DNA of 64,000 bases from Allobosea sp. WAO (GCF_001509835.1 NZ_JXTJ01000018.1:62001-126000); one strand, 5' to 3'; positions 8,331-17,337 are shown, counted from the stretch's first letter. The notes: generated by a model from the letters alone, not told the origin. Numbers and translations: made by a program.

Positions 8331-9215
8331 ATGCGCATGAGCAAGAAGATCCGCAAGGCGGTGTTTCCGGTCGCAGGGCTGGGCACGCGTTTCCTCCCCG
8401 CCACCAAGGCGATCCCGAAGGAGATGCTGACCATTGTCGACCGTCCGGTCGTCCAGCATGTGGTCGACGAGGCGCGCGCGGCGGGCATCGAGCATTTCGT
8501 CTTCGTCACTGGTCGCAACAAGGGCGTGATCGAGGACCATTTCGACATGGCCTACGAGCTCGACGACACGCTCGCCAAGCGCGGCAAACTCAAGGAGCTC
8601 GAGGCGCTGAAGCAGGATCTGCCGGCGGCCGGCGCGGCGAGCTTCACGCGCCAGCAGGGCCCGCTCGGCCTCGGCCACGCCGTCTGGTGCGCCCGCGACA
8701 TTATCGGCGACGAGCCCTTCGCGCTGCTCCTGCCCGACATGCTGCACCATACCCGCGGCAAGGGTTGCCTCGCCGAGATGATCGAGGCCCATGCCGAGCA
8801 TGGCGGCAACCATATCGCGGTCGCGCCGGTGCCGGAGGACCAGACCCATCAATACGGCATTGTCGGCGTGCACGACGCCAAGGCCAAGGTCTCGCAGATT
8901 ACCGGCATGGTCGAGAAGCCGCCCAAGGGCACGGCGCCGTCGAACCTGCACATCACCGGGCGCTACATCCTGCAGCCGACGATCTTCGACCTGCTCGCCA
9001 GGCAGGAGAAGGGCGCCGGCGGCGAGATCCAGCTGACCGATTCGATGATCGCTTTGGCCGAGCGCGAGAAATTCTTCGCAGTGCGCTTCGATGGCGACAT
9101 CTACGATACCGGCTCGAAGATCGGCTTCCTTGCCGCCAACCTCGCCTATGCACTGGACCGCGGCGATCTCGGCCCGCAACTGCGGGAGGAGATCGGGCGT
9201 CTGCTGAAGCGGTAG
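8331..9215 (+). CDS. galU: UTP-glucose-1-phosphate uridylyltransferase
   Basis: A 294-residue cytosolic nucleotidyltransferase forming UDP-glucose from UTP and glucose-1-phosphate. The N-terminal block AVFPVAGLGTRFLPATKAIPKEML is the nucleotide-binding signature of bacterial GalU. QQGPLGLGHAVWCA, LLPDM and GEIQLTDSMIAL are further conserved blocks. The length is normal. Starts at 8331 and 8337 are both possible (MRMSKK or MSKK). It works upstream of galE and other envelope-sugar enzymes in the window. Confidence 0.95.
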   Translation: MRMSKKIRKAVFPVAGLGTRFLPATKAIPKEMLTIVDRPVVQHVVDEARAAGIEHFVFVTGRNKGVIEDHFDMAYELDDTLAKRGKLKELEALKQDLPAAGAASFTRQQGPLGLGHAVWCARDIIGDEPFALLLPDMLHHTRGKGCLAEMIEAHAEHGGNHIAVAPVPEDQTHQYGIVGVHDAKAKVSQITGMVEKPPKGTAPSNLHITGRYILQPTIFDLLARQEKGAGGEIQLTDSMIALAEREKFFAVRFDGDIYDTGSKIGFLAANLAYALDRGDLGPQLREEIGRLLKR

Positions 9216-9228
9216 TGCCAAGTTCGGC

Positions 9229-9328
9229 CGTCATGCTCGGGCTTGGCCCGAGCATCTCTTGCAGGACGGTCTCGTTCTAAAAGGCCTGAGATTCCCGGGT
9301 TTGCGCTGCGCTTAGCCCGGGAATGACG
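9229..9328. repeat. 100-bp palindromic repeat (GTCATGCTCGGGC / CCCGGGAATGAC)
   Basis: GTCATGCTCGGGCTTGGCCCGAGCAT forms a perfect stem-loop at the left end, and ATTCCCGGGTTTGCGC...GCGCTTAGCCCGGGAAT forms a second one at the right. The pair sits between convergent galU and the barrel gene, just past the galU stop, so it could serve as a bidirectional terminator. The left hairpin is closely similar to the one at 22742-22776. Confidence 0.8.
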
Positions 9329-9333
9329 CGCTG

Positions 9334-10902
9334 TCAGAACTGCATCCTGAGGCCGACCAGCGAGACATTGGCGGTGTAGTCCGAGCCCGGCTGGGTCGAG
9401 TTCAGACGCTCATGGGTGAAGCTGGCGCGGACCGAGAAGGTGCGGGTCAGCCTGTAGTCGAGCCGCGCGCCGATGGTGGAGAGGTCCTCGCGCAGGCCCT
9501 GCCCCTCATAATCGGTGCGCTGGAAAGTGGTGAAGCCGGTGACGGTGAGGTTGCGCCGCAGCGCATGCGCTATTTCCAGACTGACGCGCCGTGCCGTGGT
9601 GCCGCTCGAGCCGGCGATGGTGGTGTCGCCGAGCTCGGCAGTGCCGCGCAAGGTCACGGTGGTCAACGGCGTCGGCGTCCATAGGATCGCGGCGTCGCCG
9701 ACCATGCCGCGCAGGTTCTTGAGGCGCGCATCCTCGTATTTGCGATCCTGATAGCCGGCCGAGATTTCGCCGGTGAGCATGCGGCTGATCTCGAAGGTCG
9801 AGCCGAGCCGGGCGGTATAGCCGTCGGAGGAGCGCATATAGCCGCTCGAATCGACCTTCTCGTCGAATTGCCTGGTGTCGACCTCGGCCTGGAGGAAGGG
9901 TCGGAAGCCCGGCGTCACCTCATAGGCGGCGCGCAGCCGCAGACTGTACTGCGTCTGGTTGCGATCGGCCTGGCTGAGTGTGCGGCCGTTGGTGAGCTCG
10001 GCATTCTCGTAGTCCTGGCGGTCGATCGAGCCGCGCAAGGTGAGCTGCAGCCGGTTGATGTCGTGGGTGACGCCGGCAGAGCCGCCATAGGCCCAGGTGA
10101 TCGGCCGGCCCTTCACGGCGGCGGTGAGATCTGGCGAGCCCGGGCGCTGGGTATCGAGCACCAGGCGGGATTCGAGCAGGATGCGGGTGTCGCGCGTCGC
10201 GTCGAGGCGCAGCGACATGTTGCCCTGGGCATCCGGGCGCGAGGCGCTGTCGTCGCGGAAATAGTGGCTGTAGCCGCCGCGCAGCGAACCGGCCAGCTCG
10301 TGCACGTTCCAGTTTGACTGGATGCCGAGCTCGCCCTCGGTGCGGCTGAAGGCCGAGCCCTTGCTCGGGCCTGGGACGCGCGAGGGATTGGTGTCGTAGC
10401 CGATCGATTCGGAGATGGCGGGGCGCAAGGTGACGGCGCCGAGCCGTATGCCGAGCGGTGCATAGGGGTCTTCCTCCGGGCCCCGGCGGCGCGGCGGAGG
10501 AGGCGCGGCGGCCGGCACCGGCGGCAGTCCGGTGACGACGGGCTGCGGCGCGCGGAACTGGCGCTGGGTGACGCCGCGTAGGGCCGGCGACTGGACCGGC
10601 CGGGCCGCGCGCGGCGGTTGGCGCTGCGAGATCGTGCCTTGCTGGCGCTGGACCAGTGCGGCGGGATCGCTGATCGCTTCGGGCGCGGCAGAGACCGGGC
10701 CAGCACCGATCTCGGCGTTTTCCGGCGCGCGTTGCTGCGCGACATATTGCGGCGTGCCGGTGCGCAGGCCGGATGAACGCGCCCGCGGCGCCGGCTCGTC
10801 CAGCGCCTGCGCCAGGCCGTGCCGCGGCCAGGCCAGCAGCCCGGCGACGCCGCAACAGCTCGCGACGCCGGCAAGCCAGCAGATCTTGGCGAAACGGGTC
10901 AC
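9334..10902 (-). CDS. outer-membrane beta-barrel protein
   Basis: A 522-residue protein with an N-terminal signal peptide (about residues 1-32, ending GLAQA). A Pro/Ala/Arg-rich spacer of roughly 120 residues follows, then a long region of alternating amphipathic strands. Typical strands are LRGGYSHYFRD, RILLESRLVL, LTGEISAGYQDRKYED, VTGFTTFQRTDY and FSVRASFTHERL. It ends in LVGLRMQF, with the aromatic C-terminal residue expected of a BAM substrate. It resembles the Rhizobiales BBP2_2/OmpB-type family. Being divergent from kdsD suggests a link with the outer membrane, but the ligand is unknown. Confidence 0.8.
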   Translation of the reverse strand: MTRFAKICWLAGVASCCGVAGLLAWPRHGLAQALDEPAPRARSSGLRTGTPQYVAQQRAPENAEIGAGPVSAAPEAISDPAALVQRQQGTISQRQPPRAARPVQSPALRGVTQRQFRAPQPVVTGLPPVPAAAPPPPRRRGPEEDPYAPLGIRLGAVTLRPAISESIGYDTNPSRVPGPSKGSAFSRTEGELGIQSNWNVHELAGSLRGGYSHYFRDDSASRPDAQGNMSLRLDATRDTRILLESRLVLDTQRPGSPDLTAAVKGRPITWAYGGSAGVTHDINRLQLTLRGSIDRQDYENAELTNGRTLSQADRNQTQYSLRLRAAYEVTPGFRPFLQAEVDTRQFDEKVDSSGYMRSSDGYTARLGSTFEISRMLTGEISAGYQDRKYEDARLKNLRGMVGDAAILWTPTPLTTVTLRGTAELGDTTIAGSSGTTARRVSLEIAHALRRNLTVTGFTTFQRTDYEGQGLREDLSTIGARLDYRLTRTFSVRASFTHERLNSTQPGSDYTANVSLVGLRMQF

Positions 10903-11049
10903 GGGCAGGCCGAGGCTCCGGCATAAACAGGACGAGGCGCACCGGGATGGCGCGCATGGTTAACGGAGTTAGAACGAAGAGGGTTAATGGCCCGTCAACG
11001 CGGGCGGGGTGGTGGCCAGCCGACGGCTCGTCGTGGTAGAGCCCGCCGC

Positions 11050-12021
11050 ATGACCGCGACCATCAGCGCTTCCGCCCTCCGCACCATCGCCACCGAACGC
11101 GCCGGCCTCGATGCGCTCCATTCCGCCATCGGCAACGGGCTTTCTGCGCCCTTCGCCGCTGCCGTCGAGATGATCCGCGCCGCTGCCGGCCGCGTCGTGG
11201 TCACCGGCATGGGCAAGTCCGGCCATGTCGGGCGCAAGATCGCCGCGACGCTGGCCTCGACCGGGACGCCCTCGCATTTCGTCCATCCGGCCGAGGCCAG
11301 CCATGGCGATCTCGGCATGGTCCAGCCCGAGGACGTCGTCGTCGCGCTGTCCTGGTCCGGCGAGGCGGCCGAGCTCTCGGCGATCGTCGCCTATACGCGC
11401 CGCTTCCGGGTCGGGCTGATCGCGATCACCGCCAATGCCGACAGCGCGCTCGGGCGCGAGGCCGATGTCGCGCTCGTCCTGCCCAAGGCGGAGGAGGCCT
11501 GTCCGAACGGGCTTGCGCCGACGACCTCGACGACCATGCAGATGGCGCTCGGCGACGCGCTCGCGGTCGCGCTGCTCGAGGCGCGCGGCTTCTCGCGCCA
11601 GGACTTCTATGTCTACCACCCCGGTGGCAAGCTCGGCGCGCAGCTCAAGACCGTCGCCAGCATCATGCATCGGGGCGAGCGCCTGCCGATCGTCGGCGCG
11701 ACGGCGGCGATGGCCGATGTGGTCGAGATGATCTCCGCCAAGAGCTTTGGCTGCGCCATCGTCATCGACCCCGACGGCAAGCTCGCCGGGATCGTCACCG
11801 ACGGTGACCTGCGCCGCAAGCTTGGCGCGGGCTGGGGCGGGCGGCTGGCGCGCGATGTGATGACGGCGAACCCGCGCCGGATCGCGCCGGACGCACTGGC
11901 GGCCGAGGCGCTGGAAATGGTCAACCGGATGCGGGTGACAGCGCTGATCGTGGCGGATGCGGACGAGCGCCCTGTCGGCCTCGTGCATGTGCACGATTTG
12001 CTGAATCTCGGCGTCGCCTAA
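11050..12021 (+). CDS. kdsD: D-arabinose-5-phosphate isomerase (KpsF/GutQ family)
   Basis: A 323-residue cytosolic enzyme converting ribulose-5-phosphate to arabinose-5-phosphate, the first step of Kdo synthesis for lipopolysaccharide. The SIS domain shows GMGKSGHVGRKIAATLASTGTPS and HPAEASHGDLGM. A CBS pair follows (IVIDPDGKLAGIVTDGDLRRK and ALIVADADERPVGLVHVHDLL). The frame is open to 10987, but the ATG at 11050 begins the family-like N-terminus MTATISASALRTI. Its stop codon overlaps that of the convergent LysR gene by 4 nt. Confidence 0.92.
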   Translation: MTATISASALRTIATERAGLDALHSAIGNGLSAPFAAAVEMIRAAAGRVVVTGMGKSGHVGRKIAATLASTGTPSHFVHPAEASHGDLGMVQPEDVVVALSWSGEAAELSAIVAYTRRFRVGLIAITANADSALGREADVALVLPKAEEACPNGLAPTTSTTMQMALGDALAVALLEARGFSRQDFYVYHPGGKLGAQLKTVASIMHRGERLPIVGATAAMADVVEMISAKSFGCAIVIDPDGKLAGIVTDGDLRRKLGAGWGGRLARDVMTANPRRIAPDALAAEALEMVNRMRVTALIVADADERPVGLVHVHDLLNLGVA

Positions 12022-12908
12022 GGCTCATCGCGGGACGGGTCTTCCCGCAGGGCCCGACGCAGTGCCTTGCCGGCGAAGGCCATGAAGGCCCTGACCTTGG
12101 CGGCGTAGCGCAGATCCGGGTGGGTCAGCAGCCAGATTTGCGAACGCAGCTCCGGCACTGGCGGGCTCATCCGTGCAAGTCCGAAGAGCGGATCATCGCC
12201 GAGATAGGTTGGCAGCAGCGCATAGGCCCCTGACCGCGCCGCGAGCGCGGCACCGAGCATCAGATTGACCGAGGCGATGCGCGCCGCCTGCGGGACATGC
12301 ACGTCGAGCCAGCGCGCCGCCGGGGTCTGGGCGATCTCGCCGGAGAGGCCGATCCAGCCATTGGCGGCGACGAGCGTGGCGAGGCTCGCCTGTCCCGCGG
12401 CTGCCCCGCCTGCATAGATGGCATAGTCGAAGCCGCCGAGCCTGCTGCCGATCAGAGTCTCGGGCGGGGTGCGGGTGGGCCGGATAGCGATCTCGGCCTC
12501 GTTGCGCCGCATGTCCGCCATGGCGCTGGACACATCGAGCCGCAGCTCCAGCCTTGGGTGCAGGCGGCCGAAAGCGGCGGCGATCGGCATCACCAGGGCC
12601 TGCAATGTGTCGGTCGTCGTCACGATAAGAGGCCCGGTGAGGCGGGCATCGCGCCCGGCGACGGCACGATTGAGAGCGTCGAGCCGCTCCGCGATCGCCT
12701 TGGCCTCGCCGACGATCTCCTCGGCGAGCCCGGTCGGCGCCTGGCGGCCGTCGATCCTCTCGAAAAGCTTGCCGCCGAGCCGGTGCTCGAGCGCCTCCAG
12801 CCGGCGATAGACCGTCGCCGGATGCGCCTGCAGCGCCTCGGCTGCCGGCTTCATGCGCCCGGTACGGGCGATTGCGAGGACCAGGGCAAGGTCGTCATGG
12901 GTCAGCAT
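12018..12908 (-). CDS. LysR-family transcriptional regulator
   Basis: About 296 residues. The N-terminal winged helix-turn-helix reads DLALVLAIARTGRMKPAAEALQAHPATVYRRLEALEHRLGGKLFERI, a full LysR DNA-binding domain. The rest is a two-lobe LysR substrate domain starting near residue 90. The ATG at 12908 is chosen; 12917 is an in-frame alternative adding three residues. It is divergent from azoR and its SMR neighbour, so it most likely controls them in response to a quinone, dye or electrophile. This is inferred from the classical LysR divergent layout. Confidence 0.88.
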   Translation of the reverse strand: MLTHDDLALVLAIARTGRMKPAAEALQAHPATVYRRLEALEHRLGGKLFERIDGRQAPTGLAEEIVGEAKAIAERLDALNRAVAGRDARLTGPLIVTTTDTLQALVMPIAAAFGRLHPRLELRLDVSSAMADMRRNEAEIAIRPTRTPPETLIGSRLGGFDYAIYAGGAAAGQASLATLVAANGWIGLSGEIAQTPAARWLDVHVPQAARIASVNLMLGAALAARSGAYALLPTYLGDDPLFGLARMSPPVPELRSQIWLLTHPDLRYAAKVRAFMAFAGKALRRALREDPSRDEP

Positions 12909-12917
12909 GCTTCGCAT

Positions 12918-13018
12918 TCATGCGAATCGTAATCGCATCGCAAGCATTTTTATTCGCGCAGTTGCGATGCATCTCGATTGCGACGCGTCATTCCGGGACG
13001 CCCGCAACGGAGCCGACC
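12918..13018. promoter_or_regulatory. LysR-azoR divergent promoter region
   Basis: A short A/T-richer stretch between the two divergent genes contains repeated TTGCGA/TCGCAA half-sites. ATCGCATCGCAAGC lies near 12940-12953, and TTGCGATGCATC and ATTGCGACG lie near 12962-12985. The spacing and partial dyad suit LysR recognition, but no perfect T-N11-A box is certain. Confidence 0.35.
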
Positions 13019-13693
13019 ATGCCGAGACTGCTTCTGGTTCAGGCCTCGCCGCGCCAGGGCGATTCCGCCTCGCGTGCGGCCGCGGCCGTCTTTCTCGCCA
13101 GCCTGCGCGAACGGGTGGGGGAATTCGAGATCGATGAGCTCGATCTTTGGCGCGAGGCGTTGCCCGAGTTCGATGGGGCAGCGCTAGCGGCGAAATATAC
13201 TCGGCTCGCCGGTCGAGTGCTGGTGCCACGTGAGGCGGAAGCCTGGAAGACCATCGAGGCGATGGTCACCCGGCTCGCCGACGCCGATCTCGTGCTGATC
13301 GCGACGCCGATGTGGAACTTCGGCATTCCATACAAGCTCAAGCACTGGATCGACCTGGTGACGCAGCCGGGACTCGCCTTTCGCTTCGACCCGGCGACGG
13401 GCTATTCGCCGCTGCTGCGGTCACGCCCGACCTTGGCGATCGTTGCCAGCGCCGGCGACTATAGTGCCGGGCCGAGCTGGGGGCGGCCGGATCTGGTGAC
13501 GCCCTATCTTCAGGCAGCGCTGCGCTTCATCGGGCTCGGCGAGATCGAGGTGGTCGGGCAGGGACCGACAATCGGGCCGGAGCCGGCGATTGCGGCGGCG
13601 CGTGACCGGGCGCATGCCCTGCTGAGCCAGATTGCGGACAGCTTTGCGGCTACGTTGCTGCAACCAGGGACCAGCGTCGCGAGGGTGTCATGA
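13019..13693 (+). CDS. azoR: FMN-dependent NADH-azoreductase / quinone reductase
   Basis: A 224-residue flavodoxin-fold enzyme using NAD(P)H and FMN for two-electron reduction of quinones and azo dyes. The FMN-phosphate loop is QASPRQGDSASR near residues 8-19. ATPMWNFGIPYKLKHWIDLVTQPGLAFRF is the AzoR signature, and VASAGDYS matches the isoalloxazine-contact region. The open frame extends upstream to 12872, but the ATG at 13019 gives the normal MPRLLLVQASPR start. It overlaps the SMR gene by 4 nt (ATGA), so the two are one transcription unit. The divergent LysR gene is the likely regulator. Confidence 0.9.
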   Translation: MPRLLLVQASPRQGDSASRAAAAVFLASLRERVGEFEIDELDLWREALPEFDGAALAAKYTRLAGRVLVPREAEAWKTIEAMVTRLADADLVLIATPMWNFGIPYKLKHWIDLVTQPGLAFRFDPATGYSPLLRSRPTLAIVASAGDYSAGPSWGRPDLVTPYLQAALRFIGLGEIEVVGQGPTIGPEPAIAAARDRAHALLSQIADSFAATLLQPGTSVARVS

Positions 13694-14019
13694 CGACCGG
13701 ATGGGCCTGGTTTGCGCTGATCGCGTCGGGCATCGTCGACGTTGCCTGGGCCTTCAGCATGAAGAAGGCGGACGGCTTTCGCGATCTGCCCTGGGCGCTG
13801 GTCTCGGTCGCGCTGCTCATCGTCTTCGTCGCCCTGCTGATCAAGGCGCTCGAAGTGCTGCCGCTCGGGACCGCCTATGCGGTCTGGACGGGGATCGGCG
13901 CCGCCGGCTCGGTCGCCGTCGGCATCCTGATCTTCGGCGAGCCGGCAAGTGCGGGGCGGCTGTTCTGGATCGCGCTCGTGCTCGCCGGGATCGTCGGATT
14001 GAAACTGCAGGCCGGCTGA
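13690..14019 (+). CDS. SMR-family exporter, SugE/Gdx subtype, with Asp at the proton-coupling site
   Basis: A 109-residue inner-membrane protein with four TM helices. It matches the guanidinium-exporter branch: W-A-x(3)-KKADGF in TM1, LPLGTAYAVWTGIGAAGSVAVGILIFGEP in TM3/loop, and GIVGLKLQAG at the end. The essential Glu of TM1 (GLLEVVWA in SugE) is replaced here by Asp17 (GIVDVAWA). In EmrE, Glu-to-Asp retains some activity with altered pKa, so a conservative change in function is possible. The gene overlaps azoR by 4 nt. Guanidinium, quaternary amines or an azo-dye product are candidate substrates, all inferred. Confidence 0.88.
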   Translation: MTTGWAWFALIASGIVDVAWAFSMKKADGFRDLPWALVSVALLIVFVALLIKALEVLPLGTAYAVWTGIGAAGSVAVGILIFGEPASAGRLFWIALVLAGIVGLKLQAG

Positions 14020-14030
14020 GCGGCCTGCGC

Positions 14031-15287
14031 TCAGCCGCGCTCGTAGAGCAGGCGGGCGCGGATCGTGCCGTCGAGGCTGCGGATTTCCTCGATGATCTCG
14101 CGCGCGACCTCGCCGACCGGGTCGGCCTCCATCACGACATAGCCGATCTCGCCATCGGTCTGGAAGTTCTGGGCGGCGATGTTGATGTTGCGGCTGGCGA
14201 AGACGTCGTTGAGGCGCCGCAGCATGCCCGGCGCATTGCGCTGGACCTGGATGAAGCGCGTGCCCGCCGGCCGTGCCGGCAGTTGGACCTGCGGGAAATT
14301 GACGGCACCGACGGTCGAGCCGACATCGGAGTAGTCGACGAGCTTGCGCGCCACCTCGGCGCCGATGCGCTCCTGCGCCTCCTCGGTCGAGCCGCCGATA
14401 TGCGGGGTCAGGATGACGTTGGGCAGGCCCTGGAGCGGGGTGATGAAGCGGTCGTTGTTGGAGGCCGGCTCCTTCGGGAAGACGTCGACGGCAGCGCCCG
14501 CGAGGTGGCCGCTCTTCAGGGCCTCGGCGAGCGCCTCGAGATCGACGACCGTGCCGCGCGAATTGTTGATGAGATAGGCGCCCTGCTTCATCAGGGCGAT
14601 CTCGGCCTTGCCGATCATGCCATGGGTGGCCGGCGTCTCCGGCACGTGCAGCGAGACGATGTCGCTGCCCGCGAGCAGCGCGGCGAGGCTGTCGACCGGC
14701 TCGGTGTTGCCGTGGCGCAGCCGGTCGGTGTGATCGTAATAGATCACCCGCATGCCCATCGCCTCGGCGATGTTCGAGAGCTGGCTGCCGATATTGCCGT
14801 AGCCGACGATGCCGAGCGTCTTGCCGCGGACCTCGAAGGAGCCGTTGGCCGACTTGTCCCAGCCGCCCTGATGGGCAGAGCGCGAACGGTCGGGAATCCG
14901 GCGCAGCAGCATGACGATCTCGCCGATGGTCAGTTCGGCGACGCTGCGGGTGTTCGAGAAGGGCGCGTTGAAGACCGGGATGCCGCGCAGCCGCGCCGCG
15001 TCGAGATCGACCTGATTGGTGCCGACCGAGAAGCAGCCGACCGCGAAGAGCCGCTGCGCCGCCGCCAGCACCGTGCCGGTGAGCTGGGTGCGCGAGCGGA
15101 TGCCGAGGACATGCGTCTTGGCGATCGCCTCGACGAGCTGGGCCTCGTCGAGCGCCTTGGGCAGCCGAGTCAGATTGGTGTAGCCGGCGTTCTGCAGGAT
15201 CGCGACGGCGGAATCGTTGATGCCTTCCAGCAGCAGGACGCGGATGCGATCCTTCGGGAAGGACAGGCGGTCGATCTGTTCGGTCAT
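14031..15287 (-). CDS. serA: D-3-phosphoglycerate dehydrogenase with ACT domain
   Basis: A 418-residue cytosolic enzyme catalysing the first step of serine synthesis. It is of the E. coli type: a short intervening region, then a C-terminal ACT domain (FIQVQRNAPGMLRRLNDVFASRNINIAAQNFQT) for serine feedback. The NAD site is VRGKTLGIVGYGNIGSQLSNIAEAMGM, and NNSRGTVVDLEAL and LTPHIGGSTEEAQERIG are the catalytic blocks. It converges with the SMR gene 11 nt away. No serC is nearby. Confidence 0.95.
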   Translation of the reverse strand: MTEQIDRLSFPKDRIRVLLLEGINDSAVAILQNAGYTNLTRLPKALDEAQLVEAIAKTHVLGIRSRTQLTGTVLAAAQRLFAVGCFSVGTNQVDLDAARLRGIPVFNAPFSNTRSVAELTIGEIVMLLRRIPDRSRSAHQGGWDKSANGSFEVRGKTLGIVGYGNIGSQLSNIAEAMGMRVIYYDHTDRLRHGNTEPVDSLAALLAGSDIVSLHVPETPATHGMIGKAEIALMKQGAYLINNSRGTVVDLEALAEALKSGHLAGAAVDVFPKEPASNNDRFITPLQGLPNVILTPHIGGSTEEAQERIGAEVARKLVDYSDVGSTVGAVNFPQVQLPARPAGTRFIQVQRNAPGMLRRLNDVFASRNINIAAQNFQTDGEIGYVVMEADPVGEVAREIIEEIRSLDGTIRARLLYERG

Positions 15288-15362
15288 GGCACGGTCGCAA
15301 AGCGGCGGGAGGGCTTGGCTATAGACCCGCTGGAGCGGCCGACCAACGCTTTCTTGCGGGTA

Positions 15363-16202
15363 TCAGGCGCCCGCGGCGCGCAAGGCCGGGCCGCTCGCCG
15401 CTCGCAGATGCTGCTGCGGCAGCAGGAAGGGCAATCCGGTCGGCGGCAGACGGCTGAAGGCGAGATCGACGCGGAAGACGCCGCGCAGCAGGGCATCGTC
15501 GAGAATCGCGGCCGGAGCGCCCTGGGCGACGATCGCCCCCTCATGCATCACCAGCAGCCGGTCGGCGTAGGTCACTGCAAGGTTGAGGTCGTGCAGCACG
15601 ATCAGCACTGCCGCCCCTTGCGTCGCTATGGCGCGGGCGGCATCGAGCAGGGCGAGCTGGTGGCAGAGGTCGAGGCTGGCGATCGGTTCGTCGAGGAAGA
15701 GGATCTGCCGCTCGGCGACCGAGCGGCCGGCCTCGAGCTGGCAGAGCGCCCTTGCGAACTGCACGCGCTGCTGCTCGCCGCCGGAGAGCGTCTGGTACTC
15801 GCGGCTGGCGAGACCGAGCACGCCGGCGGTCTCGAGCGCCTCGGCGATGATCTGCTCGCTGCGGCCGCGGGGCTGGGACCGGCCGACGCCTTCGAGGCCG
15901 AGCCTTGCGACCTCGTAGACGCTGAACGGGAAGGCGAGCCGCTGGTTCTGCGACATCACGGCGCGCTGGCAGGCGAGTTTCCAGGCGGGCGCGCCGGCGA
16001 GCGGGGCGCTGTCGAGCCGGACCTCGCCCTGGGCCGGGGTCAATTCACCGGTCAGGAGCTTGAGCAGGGTCGATTTTCCGGCCCCGTTGGGGCCGACGAT
16101 GATCGAGGTCGTGCCGGCATCGAGCTGCAGCGATGCATCGCGCACCAAAGCGGTGCCGCGAACGCGGAAATGCAGGTCCCGGGCTTCGAGGATCGTGGCC
16201 AT
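15363..16202 (-). CDS. hmuV: haem ABC transporter ATP-binding protein
   Basis: A 279-residue cytoplasmic ATPase powering haem import with HmuTU. It has Walker A VGPNGAGKST, a Q-loop MSQNQRLAF, the signature LSGGEQQRVQFARAL, Walker B ILFLDEP and an H-loop IVLHDLN. The AFPFSVYEVARLGLEG region is typical of HmuV/BtuD-like proteins. It lies 16 nt downstream of hmuU in the hmuTUV operon. Confidence 0.93.
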   Translation of the reverse strand: MATILEARDLHFRVRGTALVRDASLQLDAGTTSIIVGPNGAGKSTLLKLLTGELTPAQGEVRLDSAPLAGAPAWKLACQRAVMSQNQRLAFPFSVYEVARLGLEGVGRSQPRGRSEQIIAEALETAGVLGLASREYQTLSGGEQQRVQFARALCQLEAGRSVAERQILFLDEPIASLDLCHQLALLDAARAIATQGAAVLIVLHDLNLAVTYADRLLVMHEGAIVAQGAPAAILDDALLRGVFRVDLAFSRLPPTGLPFLLPQQHLRAASGPALRAAGA

Positions 16203-16218
16203 GATTGAGCTTCCCCTC

Positions 16219-17337
16219 TCAGCTTTCGGCGATACGGCCGCGGCGCAGCAGCAGCCAGAGGAAGAAGGGTGCGCCGATGAAGGCAGTGACGATGCCGATC
16301 GGCAGCTCGGCCGGGACGACGATCAGGCGCGCGACGATGTCGGCGCCGACGAGGAGCGTCGCACCGCCGATCGCCGAAAGCGGCAGCAGCAGGCGGTGAT
16401 CGGGGCCGATCAGGAGACGAATCAGATGCGGCACGACGATGCCGACGAAGCCGATCACGCCAGCCGCGGCGACACTGGCGCCGACCGAGAGGGCGACCAG
16501 CACTACAGCCGTCGCCTTGATGCGCTGCACGGGGATGCCGAGATGGAAGGCCTCGGCCTCGCCGAGCATCAGCGCGTTGAGGCCGCGCGCCAGGAACGGC
16601 ACTGCGATCAGCAGCGGCAGCACGATTGGCGCGACCACGGAAAGCTTGCTCCAGCTCGCCCCGCCGAGGCTGCCCATCGACCAGAAAGTCAGGTCCCGCA
16701 GCTGCCGGTCGTCCGAGATGTAGGCGAGCAGCCCGGTGAGCGAGCCGGCGAGCGCTCCGAGCGCGACACCGGCCAGCAGCATGGTGGCGACCGAGGTGCG
16801 TCCCTCGCGTGTCGCGATCAGGTAGAGCGCCAGCGTCGAGATCAGCCCGCCGAAGAAGGCACCGAAGGGCAGGGCGGCGAACGGCAGCTTCATGCCCATA
16901 CCCATGCCCGCGAGCAGCCGGTCGCCGAGCACGATCGTCGCGGCGGCGGCGAGGCCGGCGCCGGCCGAGACGCCGACGAGCCCGGGATCGGCGAGCGGGT
17001 TGCGGAACAGGCCCTGCATCAGGGCGCCGGAAATGGCCAGGGCCGCCCCGACCAGCGCGCCGAGCAGCAGGCGCGGCATGCGGATGTTGAGCACGACCAG
17101 CGCCTCGCGGCTGTCGAGCAACTCGGCCGGACCGCTGCCGAGGCGCGCCAGCAGGATCTCGGCGACGCGCCCGGGCGCGATGGCGAAGGCCCCGGCGCCG
17201 AGCGAGAGCAGCATCAGCAGCAGGCACAGGCCGAGCAGGATGCCGCCGGCGACGAGGTTGCGCTGCCGGCGGCTGGCTGTCAGCCGCGCCAGCGCGGTCG
17301 CGCCGGGCACAGTGGCTGGCTTCACGGCGAGGGTCAT
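16219..17337 (-). CDS. hmuU: haem ABC transporter permease
   Basis: A 372-residue FecCD/BtuC-family permease with about ten TM helices. Recognisable are GALMQGLFRNPLADPGLVGVSAGAGLAA, the LLAGVALGALAGSLTGLLAYI block and the C-terminal IGFVGIVVPHLIRLLIGPDHR. The open frame runs upstream to 18045 in the hmuT gene, but the ATG at 17337 overlaps the hmuT stop (ATGA), showing translational coupling and fixing the start. Confidence 0.92.
   Translation of the reverse strand: MTLAVKPATVPGATALARLTASRRQRNLVAGGILLGLCLLLMLLSLGAGAFAIAPGRVAEILLARLGSGPAELLDSREALVVLNIRMPRLLLGALVGAALAISGALMQGLFRNPLADPGLVGVSAGAGLAAAATIVLGDRLLAGMGMGMKLPFAALPFGAFFGGLISTLALYLIATREGRTSVATMLLAGVALGALAGSLTGLLAYISDDRQLRDLTFWSMGSLGGASWSKLSVVAPIVLPLLIAVPFLARGLNALMLGEAEAFHLGIPVQRIKATAVVLVALSVGASVAAAGVIGFVGIVVPHLIRLLIGPDHRLLLPLSAIGGATLLVGADIVARLIVVPAELPIGIVTAFIGAPFFLWLLLRRGRIAES

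Noticed and set aside
13632..16208. 858-codon plus-strand frame across the SMR gene, serA and hmuV
   Set aside because: It crosses three well-supported genes and shows only low-complexity Arg/Asp/Gly/Ala sequence.
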